DNA of 64,000 bases, taken from positions 17,553,501 through 17,617,500 of the forward strand of contig CM072335.1 of the NCBI GenBank assembly GCA_036874045.1. The letters are read 5' to 3'. Below are positions 23,823-35,225 of the stretch, piece after piece (position 1 is the first letter of the stretch; each line of letters begins with the position of its first letter). Source of the stretch: Cymodocea nodosa. Lineage: Eukaryota > Streptophyta > Magnoliopsida > Alismatales > Cymodoceaceae. The position numbers were made by a program, and so were the translations under genes. The notes under the pieces are model-generated. The model was not told the DNA's origin, made no database searches, and saw only the letters and a program-made list of their open reading frames with translations.

Positions 23823-24000
23823 AAGTCGAGTGTCATTTGATTACATTTGTAATAAGTTAAGTATGAAAAATATATATCTTCCAACTTGAGGAGGAGTGTG
23901 AGTTAATATATTAAGATCTATTCCAGGATCAAATGGTTATATATTTTTCTATGAAACTACCATAGTTCAGCTTTCCAAGGAGATATTAAGTGTGATATTC
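23823..24000 (+). repeat. Copia H: RNase H tail, polypurine tract and LTR start
   Basis: Plus strand reads FDYICNKLSMKNIYLPT then a stop, followed by GAGGAGGAG (23888-23896) and TGTGAGTTAATA as the LTR start at 23897. Similar to the end of copia C. LTR right end not defined; 24000 is arbitrary. Confidence 0.6.
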
Positions 24001-24690
24001 TGATAAGTATGGTAGGAGATATGAATTTTTGAATATCAAGTATCATGCAGCTTTTATTTTCAAAAAGTTGAACTTTTAAGAGACTGATCTTCTTGAATCT
24101 ACTGTTATTTGAGTGGATAAATTGCATTCGAACATTTTTCTGAGAAAGTATGGTTTATAAGCTTTCTGTAGAGGTGTTACAGGTTGATTTCTGATTTGTA
24201 TAACTCAACTTATAAATTTTTAAAATTAGTGTGATAATGCAGTTTTCTGGTCTGTACGCTGCAGAAAATTATACTTTAAAATTTTGCTGTTATTGGAGGC
24301 AGAAAATCTGAAAATTGACATTTTTGCTTATAACTATCTTGCATAAGCTTTCGAAAGAGTATTTGCATGTGCCATTCTGAATTTTGTAGCATAACTTATG
24401 AATTTTCGAAGTCAGGGGTGTTCTGCAGTTTTCTGTACAGGAAATCCTAAAATCTGAATTGTTATAGTTAATTCTGGTATTAAACTGAAAAAGGAATTTT
24501 ATGTTGATTTTTCTCAATCAGTATACTTCATAAGCTTTCAGATATGACTTTAATTGTTGGTTTTGGAGGTGTACTTGGCCTTAAATGAAGTTGCTAGGTT
24601 TAGATTTTTACATGAAATTTTTGTAGTATGTTGTTAATTGTTCTCATGTGGTAGTTAAAACTCTTCTGATGTCTTCTTAGGAGGGGTTTG
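24001..24690. other. Unassigned DNA
   Basis: No gene recognised. Two segments have similar wording (CATAAGCTTTC with nearby AAGTTGAACTT/TTTTCTGTA motifs around 24150-24440 and 24525), hinting at an old internal repeat. Confidence 0.35.
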
Positions 24691-24692
24691 TA

Positions 24693-24729
24693 CCACCATG
24701 ACATGTTAGGAAATGACATGTCATGGTGG
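24693..24729. repeat. 14-bp perfect palindrome with 9-nt loop
   Basis: CCACCATGACATGT at 24693-24706 is the exact reverse complement of 24716-24729. Followed at about 24778-24830 by two tandem copies of a CAGTCCAGACATGGGG motif. Confidence 0.9.
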
Positions 24730-24840
24730 GAGATGCTTACATTTCCCTCTATTTCAGGTAAAATGGACTATTTGTGCAGTCCAGACATGGGGAAAAGTGA
24801 CAGTCCAGACATGGGGGAAAATCACTTTTCCCAACTGCCT

Positions 24841-24857
24841 GCATATAAAAGGGAATC
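24841..24857 (+). promoter_or_regulatory. TATA-box-like element
   Basis: GCATATAAAAGGG resembles a plant TATA box and is followed by a C/T-rich leader. It may be the promoter of a decayed LTR or non-coding element; no downstream gene is seen. Confidence 0.35.
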
Positions 24858-25019
24858 ATTTTTTCATTTCTCCCCTCCCCCTTTTTGAAATGGGCAGAGA
24901 AGATCAACCACCTGAATGCTCGACCCTCTCTCAAACGATTGCTACTTGCACACTAGTGAAGTTCTACCTCCTCAGCCATCAACCTCGTTGCCTGACTGTC
25001 GTCCAGCTGGTTGTCATTC

Positions 25020-25340
25020 ATCGTCCTCACCGTGCCACTCCACTGACAACATTTCTTTGCAATTAAAGCATACAAAGTCCATCACACTTCCGCTTGCCAA
25101 CATTGTCCTATCTCTCCAATATTGATCTCGACACCAACACAGGTCTCATTTATTTTCACAGATTCAAGCATCGTCTGCTCATCTATTGTACATCATCCTC
25201 ACTATGCCACTCTACTAACTGAAGCATACGAACCTCGTCACACATTCACCAGTCAACATTGTCCCATTTCTCCAATACTGATCTCCACGCCAACACAAGT
25301 TTCATTTCTTTTCATAGATCCACCCATCGTCTACTTCATC
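25020..25340. repeat. Diverged tandem duplication (about 145-170 bp units)
   Basis: Unit 1 (about 25020-25181) and unit 2 (about 25192-25340) share in order CATCGTCCTCAC/CATCCTCAC, CACTCTACTAACTG-like, CAACATTGTCC..TCTCCAATA, CGCCAACACA and CATCGTCTRCT. About 75-80% similar by eye. No coding support. Confidence 0.7.
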
Positions 25341-25597
25341 TGGTAAACCCTAAACCTGTCATCTTCCCGAATGCTATTTTCCTTCCTTGAACAGTATAGT
25401 ATGTTTATGTGATCTCTATTTATGCCTTTATCGTTGATAACATTATTCATTATTTATTGCATAATACTCTTCCATAGAATGCCACAATGAATTTTTGTCT
25501 TCTGTGCATTATTTAGATCGGCCAGTTTAATGCAGTTTGTATTTTTAATTTAGTCCACTGCTGTTTAGTCTGGCATTTGAAGGTTTGTATTTTTTAT

Positions 25598-26564
25598 TTA
25601 GTCCATTGTTCTTACATCTTTCAATGAGTTTAGTGGTCTGTTTTGTTGGGCATAAATTTGTTTGCCATAAATTAGTTTAATGATCGATTAATATAGAATT
25701 GGAGGTTTGCATAAGAATAGTTTTTATTTTTTATTTAGTCCACTGTTCTTAATAAATGAAAATATGATAAGTTGTCCATGCTTGCACCTAAAATCAGGGA
25801 AATGAGTGTGATTTCTTAGAGTCAATTTCTTATTCCAAGCAAGTTGAGTGGCATGTTTTATTTAAGAACAATTTTATTTAATGATTTCTTAGATAAGTAA
25901 GTTGAGTGATCTGTTTTTGTCAGTCTTATTCCAGCATTTTGTTTTTTATATTTTGGTTCATGTATTTCCTATTTTTGGGTGTTAATGTAATTAGGTTGTT
26001 ATTGGTACATAACATTACACAGGAAAAACTATTGCTTTCATGGGTTCACATTATAGAAATGCCATGGTATTTAGTCCACTATTCTTACACCTTTCAAAGA
26101 GTTTAGTGGTTTATTTCTGCTGGCATAAATTTGTTTGGCATAAATTACTTTGATTAATATAGATTTGGAGGTTATATGGGTTTGCAAAAGAACAGTTTGT
26201 ATTATTCATTAGTCCATTGTTCTTTTACATATGTTATGGGACTTGAAGTTTAATAAATGAAAATATGATAAGTTGTCCATGCTTACTTACACCTAAAATC
26301 AGGGAAATGAATGTGTTTTCTTAGAATCAGTTTCTTATTCCAAGCAAGTTTAGTGGTCTATTTTATTTAAGAATAGTTTTATTTAATGATCTCTTAGATA
26401 AGTAAGTTTAGTGGTCTGTTTTTGTCAGTCTTATTCCAGCATTTTGTTTTTTATGTTTCGGTTCATGTATTTCCTATTTTTGGGTGGTTGTTATTGGTAC
26501 ATAACATTACACAGGAAAAATAATTGGTTTCATGGGTTTACATTATAGAAATTCCATGGTATTT
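25598..26564. repeat. Large tandem duplication (473 and about 494 bp)
   Basis: Copy 1 at 25598-26070 and copy 2 at 26071-26564 match along their length. Shared blocks include TTAGTCCAYTRTTCTTACA, GATAAGTTGTCCATGCTTRC and GGTACATAACATTACACAGG. Differences are scattered substitutions plus small indels. Lies directly upstream of the Harbinger MYB-like ORF, so it may be an expanded 5' non-coding part or intron of that element. Confidence 0.88.
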
Positions 26565-26839
26565 TGTTCATAATATTTTTACAAAATAATTGCTTAAAAC
26601 ATGACTCATTTTGTTGACAGATTTTCCCATACTCAAATTTCTAGAAAATATGCTATTGTTCCATGTATCGTTTACACCATCATGTAAAATATGGCCTACT
26701 CTCGTATTATGGTTTAGTATTTATGGAGATTTATATGTTGCCTTTGTACATTATGCAATATGGTCTTTTATAGCAATCTGCCAGCCTTGTAAAGTAATGA
26801 AGAATTTCTTTTTATCTATAAAGTTATATTTTTAGGAAA

Positions 26840-27798
26840 ATGACTTCGGAAAAGAAGAAATACATCAACTAGAGTAGGAACCAAGATAAATTTTTTTTAG
26901 ATATTTTAGCAACAAAAATTAGAGAAGAGAACATCAAACAACAAGACAAGAAGATTAGAACAGATACTTGGAATAAAGTAATTGTCAAGTACAATAATAG
27001 GATTGGGGCTAATGTAGAAAAAAAACATGTTGAAAGTAGAATAAAGACTTGGAGGACTTTGTATAAAAATTATACAAAGATTTCCAAACAAAGTGAATGA
27101 AGGTCAGACTACATTCATGGCTATACTAACATTCTCAAAGAAATTTAGGATGAATTTTTACAGATGAAATATTTTATTTGGTATTATTCATTAACTGTGA
27201 TTTTTCATATAATAATTCATTTCCAACTTTTATTTCTTATAGCAACATTTAGAATGTAAAGTATGTCGGAAAAAGTCATGTATAATATATAATGATCTGT
27301 ATATAGTATTTGATAGAAATATAACAACTAAAGTGCAGTCAAGTTCCTCGAGATTTTTAACGCACACAGCATGTAGATCACAAAGAACCTGTGGACACAT
27401 TTCTTGTATTCAGTATTCAAGTTCCTCCAATAATTTCTGATAATGGAGAAAATGAAAATACACTAAACCCTTATACAAGTAAAAATGTGAATAGAAAGTC
27501 AAGGAAAAGAGTTTAACCACATACTGAATCATCTTAATCAATTACTATATCAATGAATAAACTAAGTAAAACTATACAGAAGATTGCTGAAAATGATGAA
27601 ATTCTCAAGAAATCAGAACTCAAGAGAGAAGTAGATGAAGTTATTCCTAAAATCATAGAAATTGCTAGACTTACAAGATTAGAGCACATGAGGGCAATGG
27701 AATTGCTAGAACAACCTATCAAGATGGTTTTCTTTTTAGGATTACCTAATGATGAAATGTGAGAAGAGTGGTTATGATATTATACGAACAAAATATGA
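26840..27798 (+). pseudogene. Harbinger-associated MYB/SANT-like ORF remnant
   Basis: Starts at ATG 26840. After an early stop, the frame reads KFFLDILATKIREEN, then WNKVIVKYNNRIG and VESRIKTWRTLYKNY. This is the MYB/SANT-like DNA-binding domain carried by plant PIF/Harbinger elements. A middle part is broken by stops and frameshifts. The C-terminus reopens at 27553-27762 with EIARLTRLEHMRAMELLEQP followed by FLGLPNDEM, the helical tail seen in these proteins. The partner of the transposase at 28075-29459, with which it would bind element ends. Inactive. Confidence 0.75.
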
Positions 27799-28074
27799 AC
27801 TATTGTTTGTTATGATCATGTTTGTTTGAACATTTTACAACGATGTAATAATTGTTAGTTGGACTTGATTGTTGGTCATCTGTCATTTAGACATTACTGT
27901 CATTGTTATTATTATTGAATACTTAGTTATATTTGATTTATTGACTTCACTGATCAATTGTGCACCTTATTTTTATAATTAATTGCATTTGGTTACTTGT
28001 TGATATATTTCATGTCATTATTCTTTTATAGGGAGTTATTCTCTACGTAGATAACTACGATAAAATTTCTCAAT

Positions 28075-29459
28075 GATGATTAGAGAGGTGAAGACGAAGA
28101 CAATGATAGATATGAAACATAATCTGTCAAGCATGTAGAGTAGTTGCATATAACATTACACAGATCATTCCTCAAGCAACTAAACAAATATATAACAAAT
28201 ATATAGTAGAAAAAGAGAACGATATACCAAAACATTTCATCAATACCACACAAATCATATAACTATCAAAAATATGTTGCATGAGTCAAATTGTTTTTAT
28301 ACAATTTTGTGAGTTGCTTAAAAGAGAAATGGTTATATAAGATAGTTGAGGTATAAGTGTAGAAGAGAAATTAGCAATTTTTCTTGTTATAGTTGGTCAG
28401 AACCAACAATATAAGGTAACTACTAAATGTTTTGAGAGATCTGTTTAGACCATTAGCACATATTTCAATAAGATTGTCAATGCTATTATCAGATTACATA
28501 ATATACTTATAGTAAAACTTTCATTGTCAATATTAAGTAGAATTCATAATGATCCAAACATTTATCCATATTTTAAGATAAAATGTGAATTATATTACAT
28601 TGTTTCTTCTGTTTCATTCAATGTATTTTGTTATGAATTTAACAATACATTTTTTACATTTTCTCAATATAAGATTATATTGACGTTATTGATAGTACAC
28701 ATGTCAAGCTACAATTTATGGATAAGAAATTGCTAGATAGAGGAATAGAAAAGGAGAATTAACATAAAATGTATTAACAGCTTGTAATTTTAATATAAAA
28801 ATCACATATGTAATTGTTAGATAAAAATGATCAACTGTAGATACAAGGATATTATAAGATGTAACTTCTCATCCATATGGACTTAAAATATCACCTAGTA
28901 TGACATTACTTTCATTCACATTATTTGTTTACATAAATGTAAATTATAGAAAGTGTTATAAGTCATGTTTATTGTGTAAGTATTATTTAGTAGATGTAAA
29001 ATTCCTAAATCATCTAGAATTTATTTCTTCATTTTGAGATGTGTGATATCATCTATCAAAATATTATTATAATTAAGTTTCAACTAGCATAGTAGAGAAT
29101 TTTAATTATAGACATTTTTAATTGTGAAATATTATAAAATATACATTTGAAGTGATCAAGTATTAGTTTACAATTTTATGATATTACATGTTATATTCGT
29201 TTGAGACACAAGTTAAAATTATTTTAGCATATTTCCTTGTCCACAATTGCATTAGAAAAGTAGATTAAGAAAATTTACTTGAAGATCTAATAGATAAATT
29301 AGGTAAAGAAAATGTTATATTACATGAGGAATTTGTTAACAATGTTGAAAAAATTAAAGTACATTGTACTGATAATCTGATTATGAAATAAGAAAAAAAG
29401 TAGCTAATATAATGCATGAAAGAATTATGTATTCTATGTAGGAAAAAGATAATATGTAA
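28075..29459 (+). pseudogene. PIF/Harbinger transposase remnant (DDE)
   Basis: Plus-strand reading over several frames follows the plant Harbinger nuclease. N-terminal helix-rich domain near 28320-28500: GISVEEKLAIFLVIVGQN, then TISTYFNKIVNAI after a stop. The DDE core opens near 28673 with DYIDVIDSTHV, first Asp of the triad at 28691. A central part (28740-28880) matches the NRKGELTQNVLAACNF type region with many stops. The C-terminal part has YSFETQVKIILAYFLVHNCI at about 29190-29250. The last residues to the stop at 29457 resemble the usual C-terminal tail. No intact frame. Terminal inverted repeats were not found. Confidence 0.75.
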
Positions 29460-30050
29460 AAAAAATTTATGAAATATAGTTGTAATGAATTTTACTTTTG
29501 ATGAAAAAGTTATTTTATATGTGCATTTTGTATAGTTGTTTTAAGTTAATACATAAAAAATTATCAAAAATTCTTAATATATATTTTATTATTTTATAAA
29601 AGTAAATTTAAATATTTTAAAAATTTTTCTTGTCATTTTCTATTATCTCCTGGTATATATAAATACTTTAGTTTTTCTATCATTTTCTGGTATGCACAAA
29701 CAACATTTTATTTCTTGTCATTTTCCATCATCTGTTCTCCTTTCTCTCCCACCATTTTCTACATCTCCTGTTGTTTCATTTTCCAACAAGAAATGTGCAT
29801 AAATAACCTCTTAATGTGGAAGGAAATGAATTTTATTATTGAGACTGATGATTAAATGAGGTGATCATTTTCTTTTCCATTTACTATATGTGTAGATTGA
29901 ATACTAAGACTCACTTCAAGCCCTTATGTTCAACTACAAGTGCAATTATATTTCCTATATGTTCTTTGCTTTACTAGTTTGTGCTTAAATAGATTGGAAT
30001 AACTTAAGAAATGATGATTTTGATTTTGATTTTATGCCTACATGTTTTAA
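29460..30050. other. Unassigned A/T-rich DNA
   Basis: No gene seen. A CATTTTC-containing motif (TTGTCATTTTCYATYATCTCC-like) recurs at about 29630, 29678, 29722 and 29750. This may be the 3' subterminal part of the Harbinger element. Confidence 0.4.
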
Positions 30051-31665
30051 ATGCATTTAAATGATCATGTAGTAGAAGAATGTTCCTTTTTTATGCTAGT
30101 TGACAATGTTGGACATTTTAATCATCATGAACTAGATTATTCTGTATATGAGAATGTGTTTAATGCCAATAATCATGCTAGTGTTAAAAGTTCTTCTAGT
30201 TGTGGTGTGCATGATACATTTAACTTTGATGCAAGGCAAGATTATGCTAGTACAAGGAATGTTTTTCAATTTGATGCTTATAGTAGTTTAAGCAAAGAGA
30301 TTAAAGAAGCTAATGAATCTCTTAGGAGATTACAATTAAAATTAAATTCTTGTAAACAAGTTAAGAGTGACTCTCATAACAAGCCACCCTAAGTGAACTT
30401 GTCATGTGTTGATCAAGAGATAAAAGTGGATGCCTTTGTTACACTTTGGTCAGGGAAGGACATGAGTGGTCCTAGTACAGAAGTTTCAACCTCTTCCTGC
30501 CCTAGCATGTCTTTAAAAGAGCTTAGAGTAGATGAACCCTAGTTGAACTCTAATTCTAAGCAACCTATGGAAGAGCTTGAGGGTAAAGAAATTGATAATA
30601 CTCAAATGGAGAAAACTAGGAAAATTTTTGAACAAATTAGAATCAATATACCCCTATTAGATGTTATCCAACAAGTGCCCTCCTATACTAAGTTCTTAAA
30701 GGAATTGTGCACTAAAAAAAGAATAAGTTAAAAAAAGAAGGTATTACTAGTCGAAATAGTTAATTCCTTATTTTCAGATCAAATACCTAAGAAACTTGAT
30801 GACATAAGAATTCCAACTATTCCTTGCATCATAAGAAACACTCATTTTGACAAAACTTTGATAGACTTAGGAGTTGAAATTAATGTTATGTCCTCTAGTA
30901 TTTATAAAAACTTAAGATTAACTGACTTACAACCTACTAAAGTCCTTATTCTATAAGTTGATTGATCAATTAGAACCCCTTTAGGAGTTGTAGAGGACCT
31001 ATTAATTCAAATTCAAGATTTTATATAACTTGTAGATTTTGTGGTGATAGAAAATCAATTCACCACTGACTTGAGAAAGTAAATTTCCTTAACTTTAGAA
31101 AGACATTTCCTTGCCACCTCTCATACTCTTATAGATTGTAGGAGTAGAAGTTTGTAACTATCCTATGGGGACCTTCAAATTTAGCTAAATATTTTTGGAC
31201 TAGATGAAGAAAGCCAGGAAGGAGTTAAGGAAGATTTTAAAGTGAGTTTGGTTGATGTGTTCCTTGAGAATGAGTGGGAAGAAGACAATCACACTGATTG
31301 GGAAATAGAGATTGTAAATGAGGAACAAAGTGGAAATGTATCTAAGGTTATGAGTCTTTAGAAGAAATAGAATGTAAGGATGTAAATGCTAGCAACTTGT
31401 GTACTTTGGCCATGTGTGAACCTTGTTTAGTAGAATTTGAGTCAATTGATAATGCATCTTTAGATGAACCTTTTAAACTTGAGTTCAAACTGCTCCCCCC
31501 AATTCTTGAATATGCTTTCTTAGGAGAGAATGAGACTCTTCTAGTGATTGTATCCTCCAATCTAAATGAAGAACAAGAAATAAAGTTATTGAAGGTTTTA
31601 AGAAGTCATAGGATGGTCATTGGTTGAACAATGTCCGATATTAGAGGGATTAACCCCATTGTGTG
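30051..31665 (+). pseudogene. Gypsy I (Athila/Tat-like): gag end, protease and start of RT
   Basis: Plus strand. The 30543-30731 stretch reads FEQIRINIPLLDVIQQVPSY then KFLKELCTKKR, a conserved block at the gag-protease border of Athila/Tat-type gypsy elements. The retropepsin region follows at about 30780-31160 (TLIDLGVEINVMSSSIYKNL, the usual DLGAS box reading DLGVE), with NIFGLDEE near 31190. Frame 31397-31627 contains FLGENETLLVIVSSNLNEEQ and the VLRSHRMVIG box just before RT. Sequence then leaves the element near 31665; RT and integrase are absent. Identity as Athila or Tat is from memory of the family. Confidence 0.72.
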
Positions 31666-32095
31666 TCAACTGGTAGTAGGAAAACCAATTTGCAAGCATC
31701 ACAAAAGCCCACTAACATCCAATTGTCCACTACCACCAAAGCTAGTGTCAAGAGGTCCCAAACATGAATTGAGCATTGAGGAGGTTCACCACCCTTTTGA
31801 GGTCACCATCTTTGAGTTTGAGAACACTACTATATTTAGTGACAAGATCACCATCACTAACTACCCCGTCTCAAATGACCTTGAGCCCTACTACTAACAA
31901 ATCATCAATTGTATGTCCAAATACAAAAATGGAGAATGAGGGATTTTGTCCTCTATTCATATGCTCATCAATCATGTGTCCAAGGAAGGTATTCATGCAA
32001 GTCTTTTACAATACTTCAAGAAAAACAGGTCAAAGAAGCAAGTAAAGTGTCATGTTAAGAAGTAGCAATCATTGTACACAAATGTGTTGTAGACA
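31666..32095. other. Unassigned; partly open frames after gypsy I
   Basis: Frames 31631-31897 and 31776-32045 are open but I recognise no domain. The sequence is less decayed than gypsy I and may be a non-coding part of an element. Confidence 0.35.
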
Positions 32096-32330
32096 AGGAT
32101 GAAGAAAGAGAAGAAAAAGGAAAGAAATAAAAAGAAATGAAAAAAAAAAGAAAAAGAAAAAAAAAGGGAGATAGAAAGAGAGCAAAGAAAAGGAAAGGAA
32201 AGAAAAAAGAAAAAAAGAGAGAAAGAAGAAAGAGCAAAGGAAAGAAAAAAAGAAGAAAAAAAGTAAAAAATATATGTTTAAAAAAAGGGTAGAAGCCAAA
32301 AAGAAATAAAAAAGAAAACAAAAAAAATTC
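32096..32330. repeat. Long polypurine tract
   Basis: About 235 bases, nearly all A and G on the plus strand. It is the opposite-strand counterpart of 20830-21015. Phe/Leu-rich frames on the minus strand are artefacts of composition. Confidence 0.88.
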
Positions 32331-32385
32331 TAAGAGTAGATCACATATATCTATTTATTTTCTAAAGATAAACCACATTTGTTTA

Positions 32386-32590
32386 TCTATTCTACTACCT
32401 CAGATTGTATCCAATGGTTAATTTTCTACTGAGATATAGTTCTTAAATTATTATCTTTTGTTGTTACTTCTGTTCAAGAATTTGGTTTCCTACCTTGGAT
32501 TGTATTTAATGGTTAATCTACTACTATCTGAGAAAACTAAGATATAGTTCTCAAATTATTATTTGTTGCTACTACTTCTACTACAACAAT
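32386..32590. repeat. Diverged tandem repeat, units of about 90-100 bp
   Basis: Two units share CCT..GATTGTATYYAATGGTTAAT and AGATATAGTTCTYAAATTATT (about 32400-32460 and 32493-32565). Confidence 0.7.
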
Positions 32591-32675
32591 TAATTTTTTA
32601 TATTTCTCTATGTATCTGTTATCTTTTGTTATGTTTGTTAAGTTATAATTGATTGTTGTGTTATTGAGTCTATTG

Positions 32676-32862
32676 CAAGTTGGATACTCCAACTTAGGGA
32701 GAGTGAGAATAAATAGCATATTCAGGTTATTTGTGTTGTAAGTAAATTTAATTTCACATTGATTATGGTTTTCTTGTCTTTTTCATTTAGTCCTTATATA
32801 TAGAGATCTTATGTTTACTTACAAATAACAATTTACTTCCACCTATTTATTGTGTTTCAACA
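32676..32862 (+). repeat. Copia J: tail, polypurine tract and 3' LTR
   Basis: The CNKLD..PT-type tail (CAAGTTGGATACTCCAACTTAG) and TAGGGAGAG precede TGAGAATAAATAG at 32704. The LTR has TATATATAGAG near 32795 and ends TTTCAACA at 32862 (159 bp). No upstream pol is readable. Confidence 0.55.
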
Positions 32863-34149
32863 AATATATCCATTAATGATTACATATAATCATACAAGTT
32901 ATTTTTTCAACTACAAACAAAATAGCAAAGTTGAACCTTTAGAATGGCAAAAGCTTACGATTGATTTGAATTCGTCTGTAATGGGATGTCGGTGGATGCT
33001 TCTTATGGACTGTCGGAATTTGTAAAATAGCTGCATTCAATAACATGCAACAAGAGCAACAACGATGTTATATGATATGATCCAGAAGCACACAGGAATT
33101 CATAGACAACTACAAGGAAGAATTTCACAAGGTTTGAAAGCATGGAAACCTTTCTGAGAGTTAATTTTCAAACTAGAGCATTTTAGAAAAAAGCCAAATT
33201 TTGCCAAAGTCTATATTGCAATTTTCTATAAACAATTTTTTGCTTCAAAAAATTACCACTATTCAAAAGTAATCATACAAGAAGGAAGCATGCACTTTGA
33301 ATGACTTTTTGAAAAGTTCTTATCAAAGTTGTGCTCCATTAAGTGGCTCCAGATATACAACAATCAAATCTTGAATCCTGTTATGTGGAGTTGGCAAAAT
33401 GAATCCTTTCTCTTCATTTATTCCTATCAACCACTAAATTTTTTTTTAATTATATAAATTTAAACATTTTTCGATGTTTCCAAAACAACCAATGTTTTAG
33501 TCTCACTATATGTAGGATCAACAATGCTATTGCTAATCAATTAATTTGCCTTCCTCTACCATGTCTAAATGTACCATAAAAATACTTGACTTCCACAATT
33601 GTCTTTTTTTATGCATTTGCAACTTATTTATAACAATAAAATGAGTTATTCAATGTATTGTAAAAATATTGAAGAGTTTCTATTCTTGAGAGGTAAGGCA
33701 GAATTTCTTGAAAACAACAATCCAGAAGATACAAAGGGAGCTTATCAAGTTGACAAGCAAAAGGTGAAGAAAAAAAAAAAATTGAAAAACTGAAAAAAAA
33801 AAAATAAACACAAAGAAAGTCAAAAAATCAGAAAAACAATTGATCCAATCATGAACAAGACAATTAAGAATATTTAAAGGATCCCAAGAAGGGACTTCCT
33901 TTAAAACAAGAAAAATCATATAATGTCAAAGCTCATAAGAAGACTGACAACAGTCAAAAAATTCAAGGATTTCAATCTAGTCATCATGACCACCAAACAA
34001 GATGTTCTATTCCTTAGATGCTCTTGCAGTAATCTTAAAGAATCCCAACATCTTACTGAACAATCAAAAAATTCAAAGAACCAATATAATCACCTTGAAT
34101 TGAAAGCACTACTGTAGAATTATTTTAAAAGAAATCCAAGAAGAGGTGA
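32863..34149. other. Unassigned DNA with a dispersed AT-rich motif
   Basis: No gene recognised. AATTATATAAATTTAAA at 33449-33465 with CTCACTATATGTAGGATCAAC at about 33503 also occurs (as similar sequence) at 41540-41690 beside LINE N, and may be a LINE 3' end. 33764-33812 is an A-rich run. Confidence 0.4.
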
Positions 34150-34310
34150 ATGAGGTGAATAAGAGAGAGGTTGTCAGTACTCACTGGAGAAATTTCCAAT
34201 AAGTAGTTACAACTTAAGATATTATCCTAACCCCCTATTCCATATAAGAATCCATTTATTATATCATTTACTCTAACACCCCCTCAAGTTAGAGCATCTA
34301 CAATACACAA
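34150..34310 (-). repeat. Copia K: LTR fragment and RNase H tail, minus strand
   Basis: Minus strand reads KLCIVDALT then a stop with GAGGGGG (34310-34279), then TGTTAGAGTAAATGA, the LTR start at 34278. LTR left edge uncertain. No further pol to the right. Confidence 0.6.
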
Positions 34311-34944
34311 CTTAAAACAGAGACAAAATTACAACATAAAAGTAAAATAACTAAAACGGAAGTAGAAAGTTGTAATATGCACTAAATACTAAGCTGACAA
34401 GGACAGTTGTAGCAGCACTTTGAAGGCAATAAAAAAGAACAAAGTTCAAGTTTGCAAGAAGAGCTTGTGTTTGCATGAGTCCAATAATTTTAAACTCTGA
34501 ATTCACATGTTAATGTAGACATTTATTTCTAAATCAATTACAATGAGGAAAGAGGCCATTTTATTTATAATTACAAATGATGACACCCAATTTTACCCTA
34601 ACACCTCTATTTTCCATAACAAGAGCATAAATCCTCATTCTAAAAGTTTGAGGATGACCCCCCCCCCCTCCAACCTTTTAGGAGGTTGGTGAAATTTCAT
34701 TGGTGTCTGTCCGACTTTACACATGATGAAACAACATTGTTACATAAAACAATGGATGCAGAATATTGGGCCCATGTCATCTACGTGCTGTATGAGAGTT
34801 TCAAGTCAAGGAAGCTGTTTTTTTTTGCTTTAAGTGGGCCATGTTATGCTGACATGGTCACATGTAGGTTAAACAGGTATTATTTTCCGGAAAAATACAT
34901 ATTTCTCTCCTCCACTCTACACTTCATCTACTCTTCTTCTCTTT
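34311..34944. other. Unassigned DNA
   Basis: No domain recognised. Contains a run of ten C at 34659-34668. The open frame 34686-35117 runs from here into the gypsy L LTR and is probably chance. Confidence 0.4.
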
Positions 34945-35225
34945 TGCAGCACCTAAACTCGACCATGAGTTGGCCGGCATTGATAATGTCAAGAAAATCA
35001 GAGATCTATGGTGGAGGAAGCAATGAGATAGATGGAAAAATGAAATTAGGGTTCCTTCATTGTTATGTTCGAGAGGCAACTCTCTCCAAGGGTTTGATTA
35101 CACAAGTGGAAAGCTAAAAAACATATTCTCCAAACCAACCTAAATTATACAAGTATCTTCTAACATAAGCTCAATTCCACATTGGGCTGAGAATGGGCTA
35201 AACTAGACCCATCTCACTCGTTACA
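34945..35225 (-). repeat. 3' LTR of gypsy L
   Basis: About 281 bp. On the minus strand it begins TGTAACGAGTG beside GGTGGGGCAGA. It shares with the right LTR GAGTTGGCC, ATTGATAAYRTYRAGAAAATC and AGATCTATGGTGGA. Confidence 0.82.

Noticed and set aside
32055-32321. Phe/Leu-rich membrane proteins on the minus strand
   Set aside because: Composition artefact of the plus-strand polypurine tract.
34686-35117. 143-aa open frame as a gene
   Set aside because: Its second half lies in the gypsy L LTR and the first half has no recognised domain.
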